Positions 36,701 through 46,066 are shown, counted from the first letter of the stretch. The stretch is 64,000 nt of DNA from Arthonia radiata (GCA_002989075.1 PSQN01000012.1:2120480-2184479), one strand, 5' to 3'. Notes: generated from the letters alone by a model not told the origin. Numbers and translations: made by a program.

Positions 36701-38013
36701 GAGCGACTGCAATCAACTTCAGCAGCGCAGCGACGGGTGAGTGCGCAGTCTTTCTCTTTCATATCGCAACCTTTACTTTGAAAATGTCATGCGGCTGCAT
36801 TTGTTATGGACATACACTAGGCTGGCATCAACTGGAGCTGTGCTTGCTGTTTAAAATCACCAATGCTGACTGCTCAACACAGCAACTACGGCAAATATTA
36901 TAGCATGATTCATGACAAGGACAGCCCCAACATCAACATTAGTCTTCAGTTCCAGTCGCCGGAGTGCGCGGACGAGTTCAAAGCCGCTGTTCTCCGCCCT
37001 TGGAACGTGCCGTTTGAGACCGATACTCTCAAGCTCAGAGCAGCACTAAGTTCTGCAGGGTATGTGCCCAATCATTTGGCTGTGTATTACCGCTCCACTG
37101 ACATCAACTTTGAAGCGGTCCTGACGATCTACCAACCTCAGCGCCGGTGGGCCAAGAACTATCCATCTGGGAGCTTCAAGATGCGCAAAGGGCCGGCAAG
37201 TCTATGTACCTCAGCATCTTACATACTCACCGCAGCCCTTCCCTTGGCTTCCGCTCGTCTCTCTACTTCCTCTTTCGCGATGTTGATTTCCTAATCGAGA
37301 AGGATGGCGAGCATTCCGTGTCTTTCGAGCAGTTGCTTACGCCTCGATATATTACGAATATCGTCAACTCCAGGTCGCCTCCAAGCGTTCCAGGTGTTTG
37401 TGAGGATATTGAATGGGACTCTGCAGAGGCGGACTTCCATTTCGAAGCCGAAGATGTGCCTAACTTTATGTCAGCATTGATCGAGTGCGAATTGCTGTTC
37501 AGCTGCCGTGCGACCACGCTGGCTGTCAGCACATCGAGGACAGCGACGAAGCAGAAGAACGTCATTGTGTCGCTATGGCGCCGCCCTTCTGGGTCACGGC
37601 GCGAAATCCACGTAACGGCTCGCTGGCTTGGGGACCCACGAGGCAAGGACGACCCTCTCTGGACGACAGCATTGATACCTGCTAGTACCGTGTGTACGGC
37701 GAATGAGACCAAAGTCATCTTCAAAGACGCTGATATCAGTCGTGGCATTCTTCTCGATCTTAAGAATCTCATCGCCGTGGACCGAAAAGATAAGTCCGAG
37801 TATCAGCATAATAAGTCGCTCGTGCTTGTGCTGCCAGATCACACGGCGGCTCAGCAGATGGTTGGCTGTGTGAACAGAGTGCTGAATCCTCCGATCGCAG
37901 ACCAAAGCGCTGTATTCTGGAGGCCTCAAAGTCATGTCACCAGGACGACCAGTGGGCTATCCTCGACCGCGCCCTCGTTAGACCGAGCAAGTCAGTTTTT
38001 GAAACGGATGTAG
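33790..38013 (+). CDS. Large fungal protein with STAND-type N-terminal domain, frame unresolved at two places
   Basis: Probable exons: 33790-33834, 34043-34274, about 34592-34859, 34933-36130, 36189-36736, 36883-37059 and 37116-38013. The start (MSFGVQIGDAIQLAK, then LAIDLYQNVFLVAKAAPETF) matches the N-terminal domain found on many fungal STAND/NLR-like and related signalling proteins. A Ser/His/Arg-rich linker (residues about 200-290) and a helical central region follow. The C-terminal part has beta-rich text (VIVSLWRRP, RWLGDP, KVIFKDADISRG). I see no NACHT or NB-ARC P-loop. Two problems: exon 2 ends in phase 1 but exon 3 is open only in phase 0, and within exon 5 the frame must shift near 36,250-36,265 (CAFLRL in one frame, LADMLELRYEEH in another). 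Either unusual splicing, assembly error or a decaying gene would explain this. The remaining phases agree. Confidence 0.68.
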
Positions 38014-38645
38014 TATCGTGGAAGTGCGTGGAGCATGTGTAAGGCGTTTATGCATCTTGGGTCCCGGATATGTGACGATTATGATACGACGATGAGATAC
38101 CCCTTGTATAGTGCGGGAGCGAAAAGCTGTCGACACTTCGAGAAGCTGTATACAGAAGCATATCATTGAGCCACTTTATCAATTCCGTTTTGAAGGGAGT
38201 TTTGTATATTAGCTTGTGGTCTTAAGTAGAGTATTCCAATGGCGACATGAAGACGGAACATTGCATATGGAGTGCTTTCTCGGCCGAGACATCTCAACCC
38301 TGCTCTTCGAATGTTCATGCTTGCTGCTCTTTTTAGAGAGGCTTCGAGCATTGAACGAGCCCACTGTGATCAACAAGTGATCTCGTAGCCTGGACCAGCA
38401 TGAGGCGTACCTCGTCCATTGCCGCTGCGACGAGGCAGTGCAGGCAGGACCCGCGAGGCTGACATGAGGATTCAACCTCGGGTCTAACACTTTCCTTATG
38501 CAGGCAGATGCAATCTGTCTGCAGCCATCTGTATGCCTTCGCTTGTGACTTCGTGGACCGCATGACAGAGACGACCGTCGTATATGAGCTCCTTCGCCTG
38601 CCGCCGAGCACGGAGATGCTCCAGTAGAAAACACTACTATTGAGC
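38014..38645. other. Intergenic region
   Basis: About 630 bp follow the large STAND-type gene. Several short frames exist on the minus strand but show no domain or splice support. Confidence 0.5.
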
Positions 38646-39098
38646 ATGGATGACACGGTATATCCCATTCTATGTGTATGCGATCCAACCACTTCACTGA
38701 TACGAGCTTAGGGCAATACGGGGGCTTTCACACACGACGCAGGCGCGTCTCATGCTGCCACACCCTCTCACGACTTTCTCGCGCACCACGAGCCCCCACC
38801 AGACCATCACCACCACCATAACCACCATCATCACCACCCACACGGCTATCCTCCGTCAGAAATAGCTCTAGCGGCAGAATTAAGCCAACAACAGCCGCTG
38901 TTGCCTTTGCAGCGGCAACACAGCTACGATACGTTTCGCAGACAGCGGCAGGAGAACCCCGACAAAGAGTGGAATATGCCCCTGCCTCCGTTGGAGGCGT
39001 GTCTGCTGGTCACTGTGTTGGTCGTCCCGGTGTGCTTGATACTGAATTATCAGAGTGGTGGGTGGGTGTACCATTTTTTGACGGATGGTGTGCCGTAG
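38646..39098 (+). CDS. Small His-rich single-pass membrane protein
   Basis: Exons: 38646-38657 (12 nt, MDDT) and 38712-39098, giving 132 aa. The intron is 54 nt with donor GTATAT, a CTGAT-type branch and CTTAG acceptor; phase 0 agrees. The middle has a His cluster (HHHHHNHHHHHPHG, about residues 39-52) that could bind metal. A Gln/Arg-rich stretch follows (QQPLLPLQRQHSYD). One hydrophobic segment (ACLLVTVLVVPVCLIL) is followed by a short tail. No family is recognised. The 12-nt first exon makes it easy to miss. The prediction rests on the clean splice join and the membrane segment. Confidence 0.58.
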
Positions 39099-39220
39099 GC
39101 TGTTGTGTCTAGAGCATTTCCCTCTACAAGCTCGAGATGTGCGCACACACAGCCGTTGGGCAGCGCCGGATCAATACTCAACCAACGAACTCGAGTCAGG
39201 CCTGAAGTTGTGCTGCTGCC

Positions 39221-39919
39221 CTACAGCGGTGTTAAGAGATACATGACAGATGTCATATTGTTGAACGAAGCTTGCAAAGCGCTCTCAAGCCTTTCAGCGC
39301 GCTGGGCAGGTTCCATACTTCTCCCAAGCGAGCACATAAGTTGTGGGCCGCGCCGACGCTGGTCGCCATCTAATATCCACAGCTCGCCGTTCGTCCGGAG
39401 AAGAATAGCAACATGATGTGCCGGAGGCTCATCGTCTACCTCGTCCAACGCGCCGGCGTGCTTCCGATTTAACGTCTCAAGCTCGGCGGAGCTCGCACAA
39501 AAGGCACCTGGGTCTGCGCTATCGCAAATTTGACGCAGAAGGCAGCCTTCTCTGTATTGCACGTCTGTCAAGTTGATCGCCAGGTTCAGCATTGAGAAGA
39601 CTCCGCAAGCATTGTCCACAGTTTGCGGAATGAATCGCGGCTGTCCAGCTTGAGCTTTGCGTTGGGTCCAGTCGACTTTCACGCCTGCCTCGCGGTGATC
39701 TCGCTCCTCCTCATACGAGCCACTATCCTTTAGTGTTACGATTGCTCCTAGAATATGGCAGGACGAGAGACCAACAAGCTGCGGTATCGCGAAGTGAAGG
39801 CCCTTTGGGGCTCCTAGGTCGTCCATGAATGCAGTCATGATCTCTTCATCGCTGAAGAGTGGTGCAAAGGATTTCGCATAGCGTACGTTGTTGGACGAAA
39901 AAACGGTTTTGTCGGGCAT
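39221..39919 (-). CDS. Ubiquitin C-terminal hydrolase, peptidase C12 (UCH) family
   Basis: This is a cysteine protease that removes small adducts from the ubiquitin C-terminus. It is a single exon of 232 aa, typical for a UCH-L-type enzyme without extra domains; ATG at 39,919. The catalytic set is visible: Q99 (oxyanion) and C105 in PQTVDNACGVFSMLNL, H169 in HHVAILL, and D184 in WILDGDQ. The family usually has Gly-Asn before the Ala-Cys-Gly; here it is Asp-Asn, a small deviation. The region between Cys and His (CDSADPGAFCASSAELETLNR) corresponds to the crossover loop that limits substrate size. Whether it acts on ubiquitin or a ubiquitin-like protein is not decided by sequence. Confidence 0.85.
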   Translation of the reverse strand: MPDKTVFSSNNVRYAKSFAPLFSDEEIMTAFMDDLGAPKGLHFAIPQLVGLSSCHILGAIVTLKDSGSYEEERDHREAGVKVDWTQRKAQAGQPRFIPQTVDNACGVFSMLNLAINLTDVQYREGCLLRQICDSADPGAFCASSAELETLNRKHAGALDEVDDEPPAHHVAILLRTNGELWILDGDQRRRGPQLMCSLGRSMEPAQRAERLESALQASFNNMTSVMYLLTPL

Positions 39920-40418
39920 GTTCGCCTATGTATTGTCGAAGCGAAGATACCTCAGCGAATCGAAAGTATGGCCTTACGCTCCGATCAGCCACCTTTACGA
40001 GCTGTGACGACGGGGTGTGTCAGCGGAGGAACTGTGTTTCAAAGCAAGAAGTACGCCTAGGCGCTTTCTTGAGGTGTCTTGCAATACTGGCAAATGCAAA
40101 ACCACCACCTGACACGTTGATTGATCACTGCAGGTAGAATGACTCGTGGGCATATAGGAGCACCGCCACAAGACTCCGCATCCGCTGTCACCGCCGCCAA
40201 GAGGCGAACACATGTTGGTTTACAATAATGGGTAAAGCTGAGGGCGATCATGAATCCTGCCGCCTTCTTACGGCTTGCTACATGTGTTACTCGAGAACGT
40301 CAAGACGCGGTCTGCCTTTCCTTCACTACGCTGACTGGGCCATGCATACCAAAACCGCTATAAGAAGAAGCACATACTGAGTACAACCGCCATATTGAAC
40401 ACACAAGCGCTCTTCACC
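39920..40418. other. Divergent promoter region
   Basis: About 500 bp separate the UCH gene (minus) and the small membrane-protein gene (plus). No gene is recognised. Confidence 0.5.
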
Positions 40419-40886
40419 ATGGCATTCAAGCTTAGCAGCAAGGACAAGCAGAACGCCAATGGGGACGAAAGAGCGCCGTTGATAGACCCGCGAGCGTCCC
40501 TGGACTCTGAGTGGCAGCCGTTTGATGACGATCCGCTTGATCAGACTCTGCCTCACGCGGGTCAAGAACACAGTGGACCTAACCAAGCCAAATCACAGCC
40601 CGACCACAAGCAATCTGCAGACCAAGCGAGCCCGTGGTATAGCTCTTTGAATACCAATCAGCAGCCCATCCAGGGCACCTCGACGCCCAATGCCTCCTCG
40701 AATAACGAGGAGCAAGTGGGCTTGGGCAATGAAGAAGGCCTGCCGCCTGTACTGCGATCGGTATGGAAACATCGACTTCTACAAGCTGCTGTGAGCTTCG
40801 CAATGGCTGTGTGGGTGCTGTATATCATTGGGATGATCGTATATGGAGCCAATCGGAAGCATAGGAAGCATCAAAGTCACGACTGA
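40419..40886 (+). CDS. Small acidic/disordered protein with one C-terminal membrane segment
   Basis: This is a single exon of 155 aa. ATG at 40,419 lies in a good context (TTCACCATGG). Residues 1-120 are polar (ERAPLIDPRASLDSEW, Gln/Asn/Ser-rich) and look disordered. One hydrophobic helix follows near residues 128-147 (AAVSFAMAVWVLYIIGMIVYG), then a short basic His-rich tail (RKHRKHQSHD). This is the layout of a tail-anchored or type II membrane protein with a vacuole/endosome-like acidic dileucine cue (ERAPLID), but location is inference. No family is recognised. Confidence 0.66.
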   Translation: MAFKLSSKDKQNANGDERAPLIDPRASLDSEWQPFDDDPLDQTLPHAGQEHSGPNQAKSQPDHKQSADQASPWYSSLNTNQQPIQGTSTPNASSNNEEQVGLGNEEGLPPVLRSVWKHRLLQAAVSFAMAVWVLYIIGMIVYGANRKHRKHQSHD

Positions 40887-41117
40887 GAAGACAGTGTCCA
40901 TTATACAGTTTCGAACACACTTTTCGATTACAAGTGCTCGCGAGGGCACCGTTGGGCGGTTCTTCATCCACACCCCACCATCGCTGCGCGAGTCAGTGGG
41001 AATACTTACAGCACCTCCATGACCTCACGAATCTCAGTAACGCCTGGACGACTATCATCAGCACCGACTGGACCACATCTCACTCCTCAACTGCTGTGAA
41101 GGGCGCAACAAGGTTTC

Positions 41118-41483
41118 ATGATGTTCACATCCAGCACCATCAATCAGCATCGTAGACTGGAGCAACAATTACAAGAGCAAGCCGAAGAGCAACATTCTCG
41201 AGATGCTACTCCTGAGCCGAAGCATCCGAAGCCAAGGGTCGCAAAGAAGCTCAAGGGCGTATTCAAGCGTGGTCCAAGATCCGACGACGTGGCAATGGAC
41301 GATTTATCAAGTGTTGGTACGAGGACGAGGGAGACTAACTCAACATTGCCGGAACCCAAAGATACGAAGAACATCGATGTTGGCAAACTCGCTGCAGAAG
41401 AAGAGCACTCCCCTCCGTCTCCGCCACCTGCGTATCACGATGTTACGGAGCCGGTCGAGCGATCGCACTCACACCAGGAGTGA
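41118..41483 (+). CDS. Small hydrophilic hypothetical protein
   Basis: Single exon of 121 aa from ATG 41,118. It is Glu/Gln-rich at the N-terminus (LEQQLQEQAEEQ), has a basic KKLKGVFKRGPR patch near residues 42-54, an acidic middle and a Pro-rich end (SPPSPPPAYHD, a PPxY motif that WW-domain proteins such as Rsp5-type ligases bind). The PPPAY motif near the C-terminus could make it a ubiquitin-ligase adaptor or substrate. No family is recognised. Confidence 0.58.
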   Translation: MMFTSSTINQHRRLEQQLQEQAEEQHSRDATPEPKHPKPRVAKKLKGVFKRGPRSDDVAMDDLSSVGTRTRETNSTLPEPKDTKNIDVGKLAAEEEHSPPSPPPAYHDVTEPVERSHSHQE

Positions 41484-41839
41484 CCAACAACAGTCTCGTG
41501 CCAAGGCCATGAGTACGCAAAAGACCTTTGGGACTGCGTTGTTGTACGCTCCATTTGCACTATGCTCAGATATCTCTCGAATCACTTATCATCGATCAGA
41601 GTCGGCTTTGAATCGCCAAACCTACCAAGCAGCGTCAAGTGGCAAGATAGGTTTGCGAAGGAAGCAATTCCCGCAGTAAACGCAAACGAACACAGGAGGT
41701 CGACCCTCGATCATAGAGCCAATTCATCTGTGCTCTCGGAAACAAAAACGTACGCGGTCAGACACGAGCCTCGCATCTGAATGCGAAATCTTTAAAACCA
41801 TTTCTCGGTTGCAACAGCAAGGCTCGGGTAGCTTCCCAC
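41484..41839. other. Convergent intergenic region
   Basis: This lies between the hydrophilic protein gene (plus) and a small minus-strand gene. Nothing is recognised. Confidence 0.45.
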
Positions 41840-42113
41840 TCAAGAGCTCAGTGTAAGAGTATCTTCGCTATGCCACTCTGCGGCCGTAGGAATATGGGAC
41901 CATATTCCACCGGCGTTCAAATTATACAACCACCTGCCGTTCTCGAACTTCGCTTTGTGAACGTGGTATTTCTTGCCGGGGTGGCCTTGGACAGTCACGT
42001 AATCGCCTGGCTCGTTCTTTTTTTCGCCGGCCTTGAACCGCTGCTCTGGCTGTTCTGACTGGTACAGGCATTAGCACATGCGTGACGTATCATGAAGAGA
42101 CACTGACTGTCAT
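41840..42113 (-). CDS. Small conserved-looking protein, 74 aa, with a 6-nt first exon
   Basis: Exons on the minus strand: 42113-42108 (ATGACA, Met-Thr) and 42058-41840. The 49-nt intron has donor GTCAGT, branch CTAAT and acceptor CCAG, and phase 0 agrees. The product is a compact beta-rich domain: FKAGEKKNEPGDYVTVQGHP, KYHVHKAKFENGRWLYNLN and a Trp near the end (WSHIPTAAEWHSEDTL). Spacing of GDYVTV and the following strands resembles an SH3/KOW/Tudor-like barrel, a shape impression only. The coding frame is open to the acceptor and has strong protein-like composition. It is too short for usual gene finders. Confidence 0.68.
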
Positions 42114-42471
42114 GCTTGAGGTGGTCTGCTACGATTGAGATTTGCTAAAAGAAATAGGTGGGTCGCGTTGTAGACTTCGAGAGGGAACATGTTGCTAAAA
42201 TGCACTATTTGAACAAGCATCATAAGGACAGGTAGCAATACTCCACCGATCCCGTGAATTAGGAGATGTCGCTTATACTCCGGATGGGATGTGGATGGGT
42301 GGCACTTTTGACGGCTGTTGCATACACATCGACACATCAGCCTATCAGAAATAGAGGTATTGGCCCCAAAACTCGGACTGGATCTGTTCGCGTTGTATTG
42401 CTACTGGGTCTCGCAATAAGCACTGAATACACTCGTGGTGGCTTGACATACTTGTTTCAAGCACTCCTCCG
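42114..42471. other. Intergenic region left of the MITE
   Basis: This is upstream of the small minus-strand gene. No gene is recognised. The last 8 bases (42,464-42,471, CTCCTCCG) are the left target-site duplication of the MITE. Confidence 0.5.
42464..42471. repeat. Left 8-bp target-site duplication of the MITE
   Basis: CTCCTCCG, identical to 42,830-42,837 on the other side of the element. Confidence 0.9.
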
Positions 42472-42829
42472 CAGTGATCCTAATGAGGCGGATCCAAATA
42501 ATCAGTCTTGCGTTATCAACCGCTTTAAGCGGTTCAGTCCTCAGCTACTTGGTAGTGGTGTAGATTGGATCTAGCTCTGCTTGGTAGTTCTAGTACGGTA
42601 TCGGTCTCATGTGACGCTTTCTCTCGCCTAGCGTACTGTTCACCCCTGTCGAATACCCTTGTCGGCTGCGATTCAGCGTGCGCACAGGCCAGAACGCGTT
42701 GCCACCATTTACCATTAGTAACCGAAGCGCAATTAGTTGTGGCGGTTGTAGAGCAGTTCTTAGGCAAATGGTACCGGTCGGAACGGTTCTCGCCTCTAAT
42801 AATCAGCATGCGCCTCATTAGGATCACTG
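42472..42829. mobile_element. Non-autonomous hAT-type MITE, 358 bp
   Basis: Perfect 19-bp terminal inverted repeats are present: CAGTGATCCTAATGAGGCG at 42,472-42,490 and its exact reverse complement at 42,811-42,829. Both ends are flanked by the identical 8-bp word CTCCTCCG (42,464-42,471 and 42,830-42,837). Eight-base target duplication plus TIRs starting CAGTG are hallmarks of the hAT superfamily. The interior codes for no transposase, so it must be moved by one encoded elsewhere. TIRs and duplication without a mismatch suggest a recent insertion that escaped RIP. Confidence 0.92.
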
Positions 42830-42837
42830 CTCCTCCG
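42830..42837. repeat. Right 8-bp target-site duplication of the MITE
   Basis: CTCCTCCG, identical to 42,464-42,471. Confidence 0.9.
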
Positions 42838-43621
42838 ACGCTGGTACCCTAGTCTGCCGGGAGGTTCCAAAGTGAGACAAAGCGGCTGGTATGCGATCGT
42901 TAGTAAAAGTGAAATGGTACTCAGTACAGACCAAGACCATGGTTCTTATCTCGCTGGCAGTCTCTCAACAAAGAACTACTTTATTTTGAATAGAATAACG
43001 TTTCTGCAGGACTGAGTGTAGCAGCTACAGCCAGTTGCGCAACAACTCTATCTTACAAGCGTAGGACCCTTCTCCTTTGAGACCATTACTTGACGCAACG
43101 GCAACGCAACAACAGATATTTCACGATTGCGAGTGCGTTCAACATCGTCTACTCATTGATCCCAACGCCCCTCTTTCTGCTCAGATTGATCTCCAAAAAC
43201 ATCAGATAGATCCCGTAGAACGTTCAATCACTCCACATCATTGCCTCGCGGCACTCAATGGGTGACAATTTTCCGCAGTCAATGGTGAAACAGCCTTGGG
43301 CGAGCTGTATGACATAGAACACAGACTGAGGTGTGATCCGCGGGCCACAGCATGTATAGATGCAAGCTTGGCTAAGTTGAAGCATCCAAGCGACGCTGAT
43401 TCACGAGGCCAGGTTGCCATGCGCGAAGTCCTGAAGTCCTACCATCCAGGTTTTTATTGCCAGCGCGCTCGCAGTCAAGAGCAGCCCGATGAACATGATG
43501 ATCTCCCTACATCCCCATTCATCTCCCCTGCGAGAACGCCTCGGCGGTATCCCAGTCCACTCTATCTCCTTGCGCATCCACACCTCCGTCCACGGTCGTC
43601 TATGTTTCTCCATGTACATCC
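42838..43621. other. Region between the MITE and the membrane F-box-like gene
   Basis: Apart from the possible interrupted gene at 43,077-43,600, nothing is recognised. It contains repeated TCAATGG words around 43,256-43,285. Confidence 0.4.
43077..43600 (+). pseudogene. Possible gene remnant interrupted by one in-frame TGA
   Basis: One plus-strand frame is open on both sides of a single TGA at 43,263-43,265. Before it the frame reads CVQHRLLIDPNAPL; after it, DIEHRLRCDPRATACIDASL, then HPSDADSRGQVAMREV. The two parts are similar to each other (HRL..DP..), as in a tandem motif, and the text looks protein-like. There is no ATG at the left end. It could be a decayed gene, a spliced gene whose introns I cannot place, or chance. 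Confidence 0.33.
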
Positions 43622-44359
43622 TCACATCCTCACATCCTCACCACATGTCAAAAGCCGCTCGGAGATCTGATCGATGAAGTCACCTCGAGAAAAAATGGTC
43701 CTCCAGCGAACGAATTCCTTTCCAGTACGAAAACCGCGATTCCCAATCTCTATTTGCAGTGCTTGGAAATCGTCGTCTACAATGTTGAGGTGTTTCTGAA
43801 GTTGCTGTTGGATCTCCTTGAAGATTGATGGGCTGGTGGCGGCGTACGTATAGACTGCCGCAACGTAATCTGCGCATGCTGGTGCGGTGTGGCTCGGTTG
43901 ACACGGGAAGTCGTAAGGTGATTTCCACGGTCTCTTGTGGGTCTCGCAGTAGTAGTTATCTGCTGGCAGAGCTTCGAACTGCTGGGACAGGTCCAAGCGG
44001 ATGAGCTTGAAGACGAGTTCGATGGGAAGGCTTTGCCACTGTGGTGATGGTTTGGTGAAAGAAAGCGGGGACAGCGTTTTGACGACCTTGCAGGGGAGAC
44101 GATACTTGAGTCTGTCATGGAGCGTGCAGTAGACGTGCCAGATGAGGGTGGTGAACGTTGTGATGAGCTTGCTGTAGAGCAGCAGGCAGACAACAAAGAC
44201 TAGGAGGCACTGCCATTTCAGAGGCGGGCTGCTGATCAACAGCCGAGAGTAGGCTTCGGCGACCTGACCGGGGTCCTGATATTTCTTGTTGTGCAGCGTG
44301 GAGTAGGTCTGCCAGATGAGGGCGACGAGTGTTGTGATGAACATAGCGAAGAGGCTCAT
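43622..44359 (-). CDS. Membrane-anchored F-box-like protein, paralogue 1
   Basis: Single exon of 245 aa from ATG 44,359 (MSLFAMF). The N-terminus contains two similar membrane segments, FITTLVALIWQTYSTLHNK and LITTFTTLIWHVYCTLHDR, an internal duplication. Then comes WQSLPIELVFKLIRLDL with FEALPAD, an F-box-like start shared with the next minus-strand gene, and a DYVAAVYTYAATSPSIFKEIQQQL segment also shared. The rest is helical. Function is unknown; a membrane-tethered ubiquitin-ligase adaptor would be a guess. Similarity to the neighbour extends upstream of the ATG through an intron into a first exon, but here the equivalent start reads ATA and the exon has a shift and a stop. The present start is therefore probably secondary. 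Confidence 0.72.
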   Translation of the reverse strand: MSLFAMFITTLVALIWQTYSTLHNKKYQDPGQVAEAYSRLLISSPPLKWQCLLVFVVCLLLYSKLITTFTTLIWHVYCTLHDRLKYRLPCKVVKTLSPLSFTKPSPQWQSLPIELVFKLIRLDLSQQFEALPADNYYCETHKRPWKSPYDFPCQPSHTAPACADYVAAVYTYAATSPSIFKEIQQQLQKHLNIVDDDFQALQIEIGNRGFRTGKEFVRWRTIFSRGDFIDQISERLLTCGEDVRM

Positions 44360-45026
44360 GATGCTCGCGCTGACGGCTGTGGTCAGAGCGAGCTTTCGAA
44401 CCTGGTAGAGTGGAGTGAGAGGTAAGAGACAAGAGAGTGAAGTTGATGCTTGATTGTTTCTACCTTCACGTGCCCAAAGGAGTAGTTCTAAGCATCGCGC
44501 CGCAGTATATCAAGAGCATCTATGCTTTGGCTTCTATGATCCCTTACAGCCACGTGGAGCGGCAAACTGAGTCCGCTGGCATTGCTTAGTAAAGGTTCTT
44601 CGACTGTCCGGGAGCCAGCTCATGTGCATCATGTCTCTCTTACCATTTCGCCTCGAATGTACGACGATGTGAACGAAAACAACTTGCAGATCAGACGATG
44701 AATGAGTTTTAGTCGGCAAAGCACATAGTTTCACGTCTCTCATATTAAACGTCGTTTCAGACAGCACTGGCTGCAGAAATTGTCCTCGGCCGTCAGTGAT
44801 TAAGTAGTGGGGGCTAAGGGGCTCAGTGAATGACTGGAAATGAATCGTGCCCTATTTGCCACAGCACCCACTCCCAGCTTTGCTAAGCTGAAGCGTTTTG
44901 TCCACGGTATCCTGTGAAGCCTTGTTGGTGCAAGTGGAGCTTATCATCCAGCTAGTTACTCTCAGCGGTCGACTGTTTCTAAACTCCCATCGCGAGCAAG
45001 TCAGCCACACCAAACACCTCTCGCTC
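44360..45026. other. Intergenic region with decayed first exon of paralogue 1
   Basis: On the minus strand 44,411-44,510 matches the first exon and intron of paralogue 2 (shared word CTTAGA..CT..TTTGGGCAC before a GT donor), but the start codon is lost. The rest shows nothing. Confidence 0.5.
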
Positions 45027-45784
45027 TCATCTCCATGGGGGCCTCCCGTGGCACACCGTCAACGGAGGCTTCCAATGCATCACAGTCTCTTCGCGCATCC
45101 ACAGCTCATCCCACCCCCAACGTCCCCCAGTCACCCAATAATGCCCCCTCACAAGACGCTCACACTTCTCAAGCTGTTCCATTCGCCCCTTGACGGACCA
45201 AAGTCGCTCGAACAATATTGCCTGACGATCTCTAGCCTTTCTCAGACCCCCTGTCCCCTCGATCATGTTTCTGTTCAATGCATTACACGTGAGCCGGTGA
45301 TGCGCTTGAAGCTGGTGCTGGACGAGCTTGAAGACGAGAGGGCTGGTGGCGGCCCACGTGTAGACTGCTGCTGCGTAGTCCGATTGCGATTGATTGTGGC
45401 GTTTGACATTGCAAGAGCGAGAGTAAGGTGCCGGGGAGCGGCTTTCTCGACCCTCGCAGCATGGGTCAGGGGGAAGGGCCTCGAATTTGTCGAGCAGAGC
45501 CACGCGGACGAGCTCGAAGACAAGTTCTGTTGGCAGAGATTGCCATATCGGAGACGGGGTGCTGAGTGGCAGTGGAGAAACGCGTGGTTTGAACCGGCTG
45601 CGGATGAGTAAGATGCACGTGACGATGGCCGCGATGAACACGCTCTGCAGCAGCATGGTGCTTGTGTTGACGAATGTGGCGAGGGCGAGCCTTTCAGTCG
45701 GGTTTGATGAAGTTAGAGGAGAACAGGATCGTTCACTTACCTTTTAGTGCCCAAAAAAGCAGCTCTAAGTTTCACCGCCAACAT
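45027..45784 (-). CDS. Membrane-anchored F-box-like protein, paralogue 2
   Basis: Exons on the minus strand: 45784-45741 (MLAVKLRAAFLGTK) and 45690-45027, giving 235 aa. The 50-nt intron has donor GTAAGT and acceptor AAAG, and phase 2 agrees. One hydrophobic segment (LLQSVFIAAIVTCILLI) is followed by WQSLPTELVFELVRVALLDKFEALPPD and DYAAAVYTWAATSPLVFKLVQHQL, closely matching the gene at 43,622. It ends in an Arg/Trp-rich tail. Same strand, adjacent and similar, so this is a tandem duplication. The role is unknown; the LPTELVFELV motif is F-box-like. Confidence 0.76.
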
Positions 45785-46066
45785 GTCAAAGCAGCCACAC
45801 CTTGATCTGCGTTTTTCTTTGCAGCCGCTTTGGCGGCCCGTTTGCCGATTTTACTCAAGAAGAGCAGCTCTTGCGTGCCAAGCTACTGCTGTGTATGCTG
45901 AGCACAACGTCACCTTGGCCTAAAGCCCCCGGTACAAGACCTGATTGACAATAATAGAAATCTCAAACTCAGATGGTAGATAAGTTTTGTCGCTAGGCAC
46001 GTGTTCATAGCGTATCTCATATCTCATTACGCCCCCCTCCTTAGCACATACCAACTCACAGCACCT

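Noticed and set aside
38209-38697. 162-codon minus-strand frame after the STAND-type gene
   Set aside because: No motif, no promoter-like context, and it overlaps the supported start and intron of the His-rich gene.
44898-45611. 237-codon plus-strand frame
   Set aside because: It is antisense to membrane F-box-like paralogue 2, which is supported by its tandem homologue.
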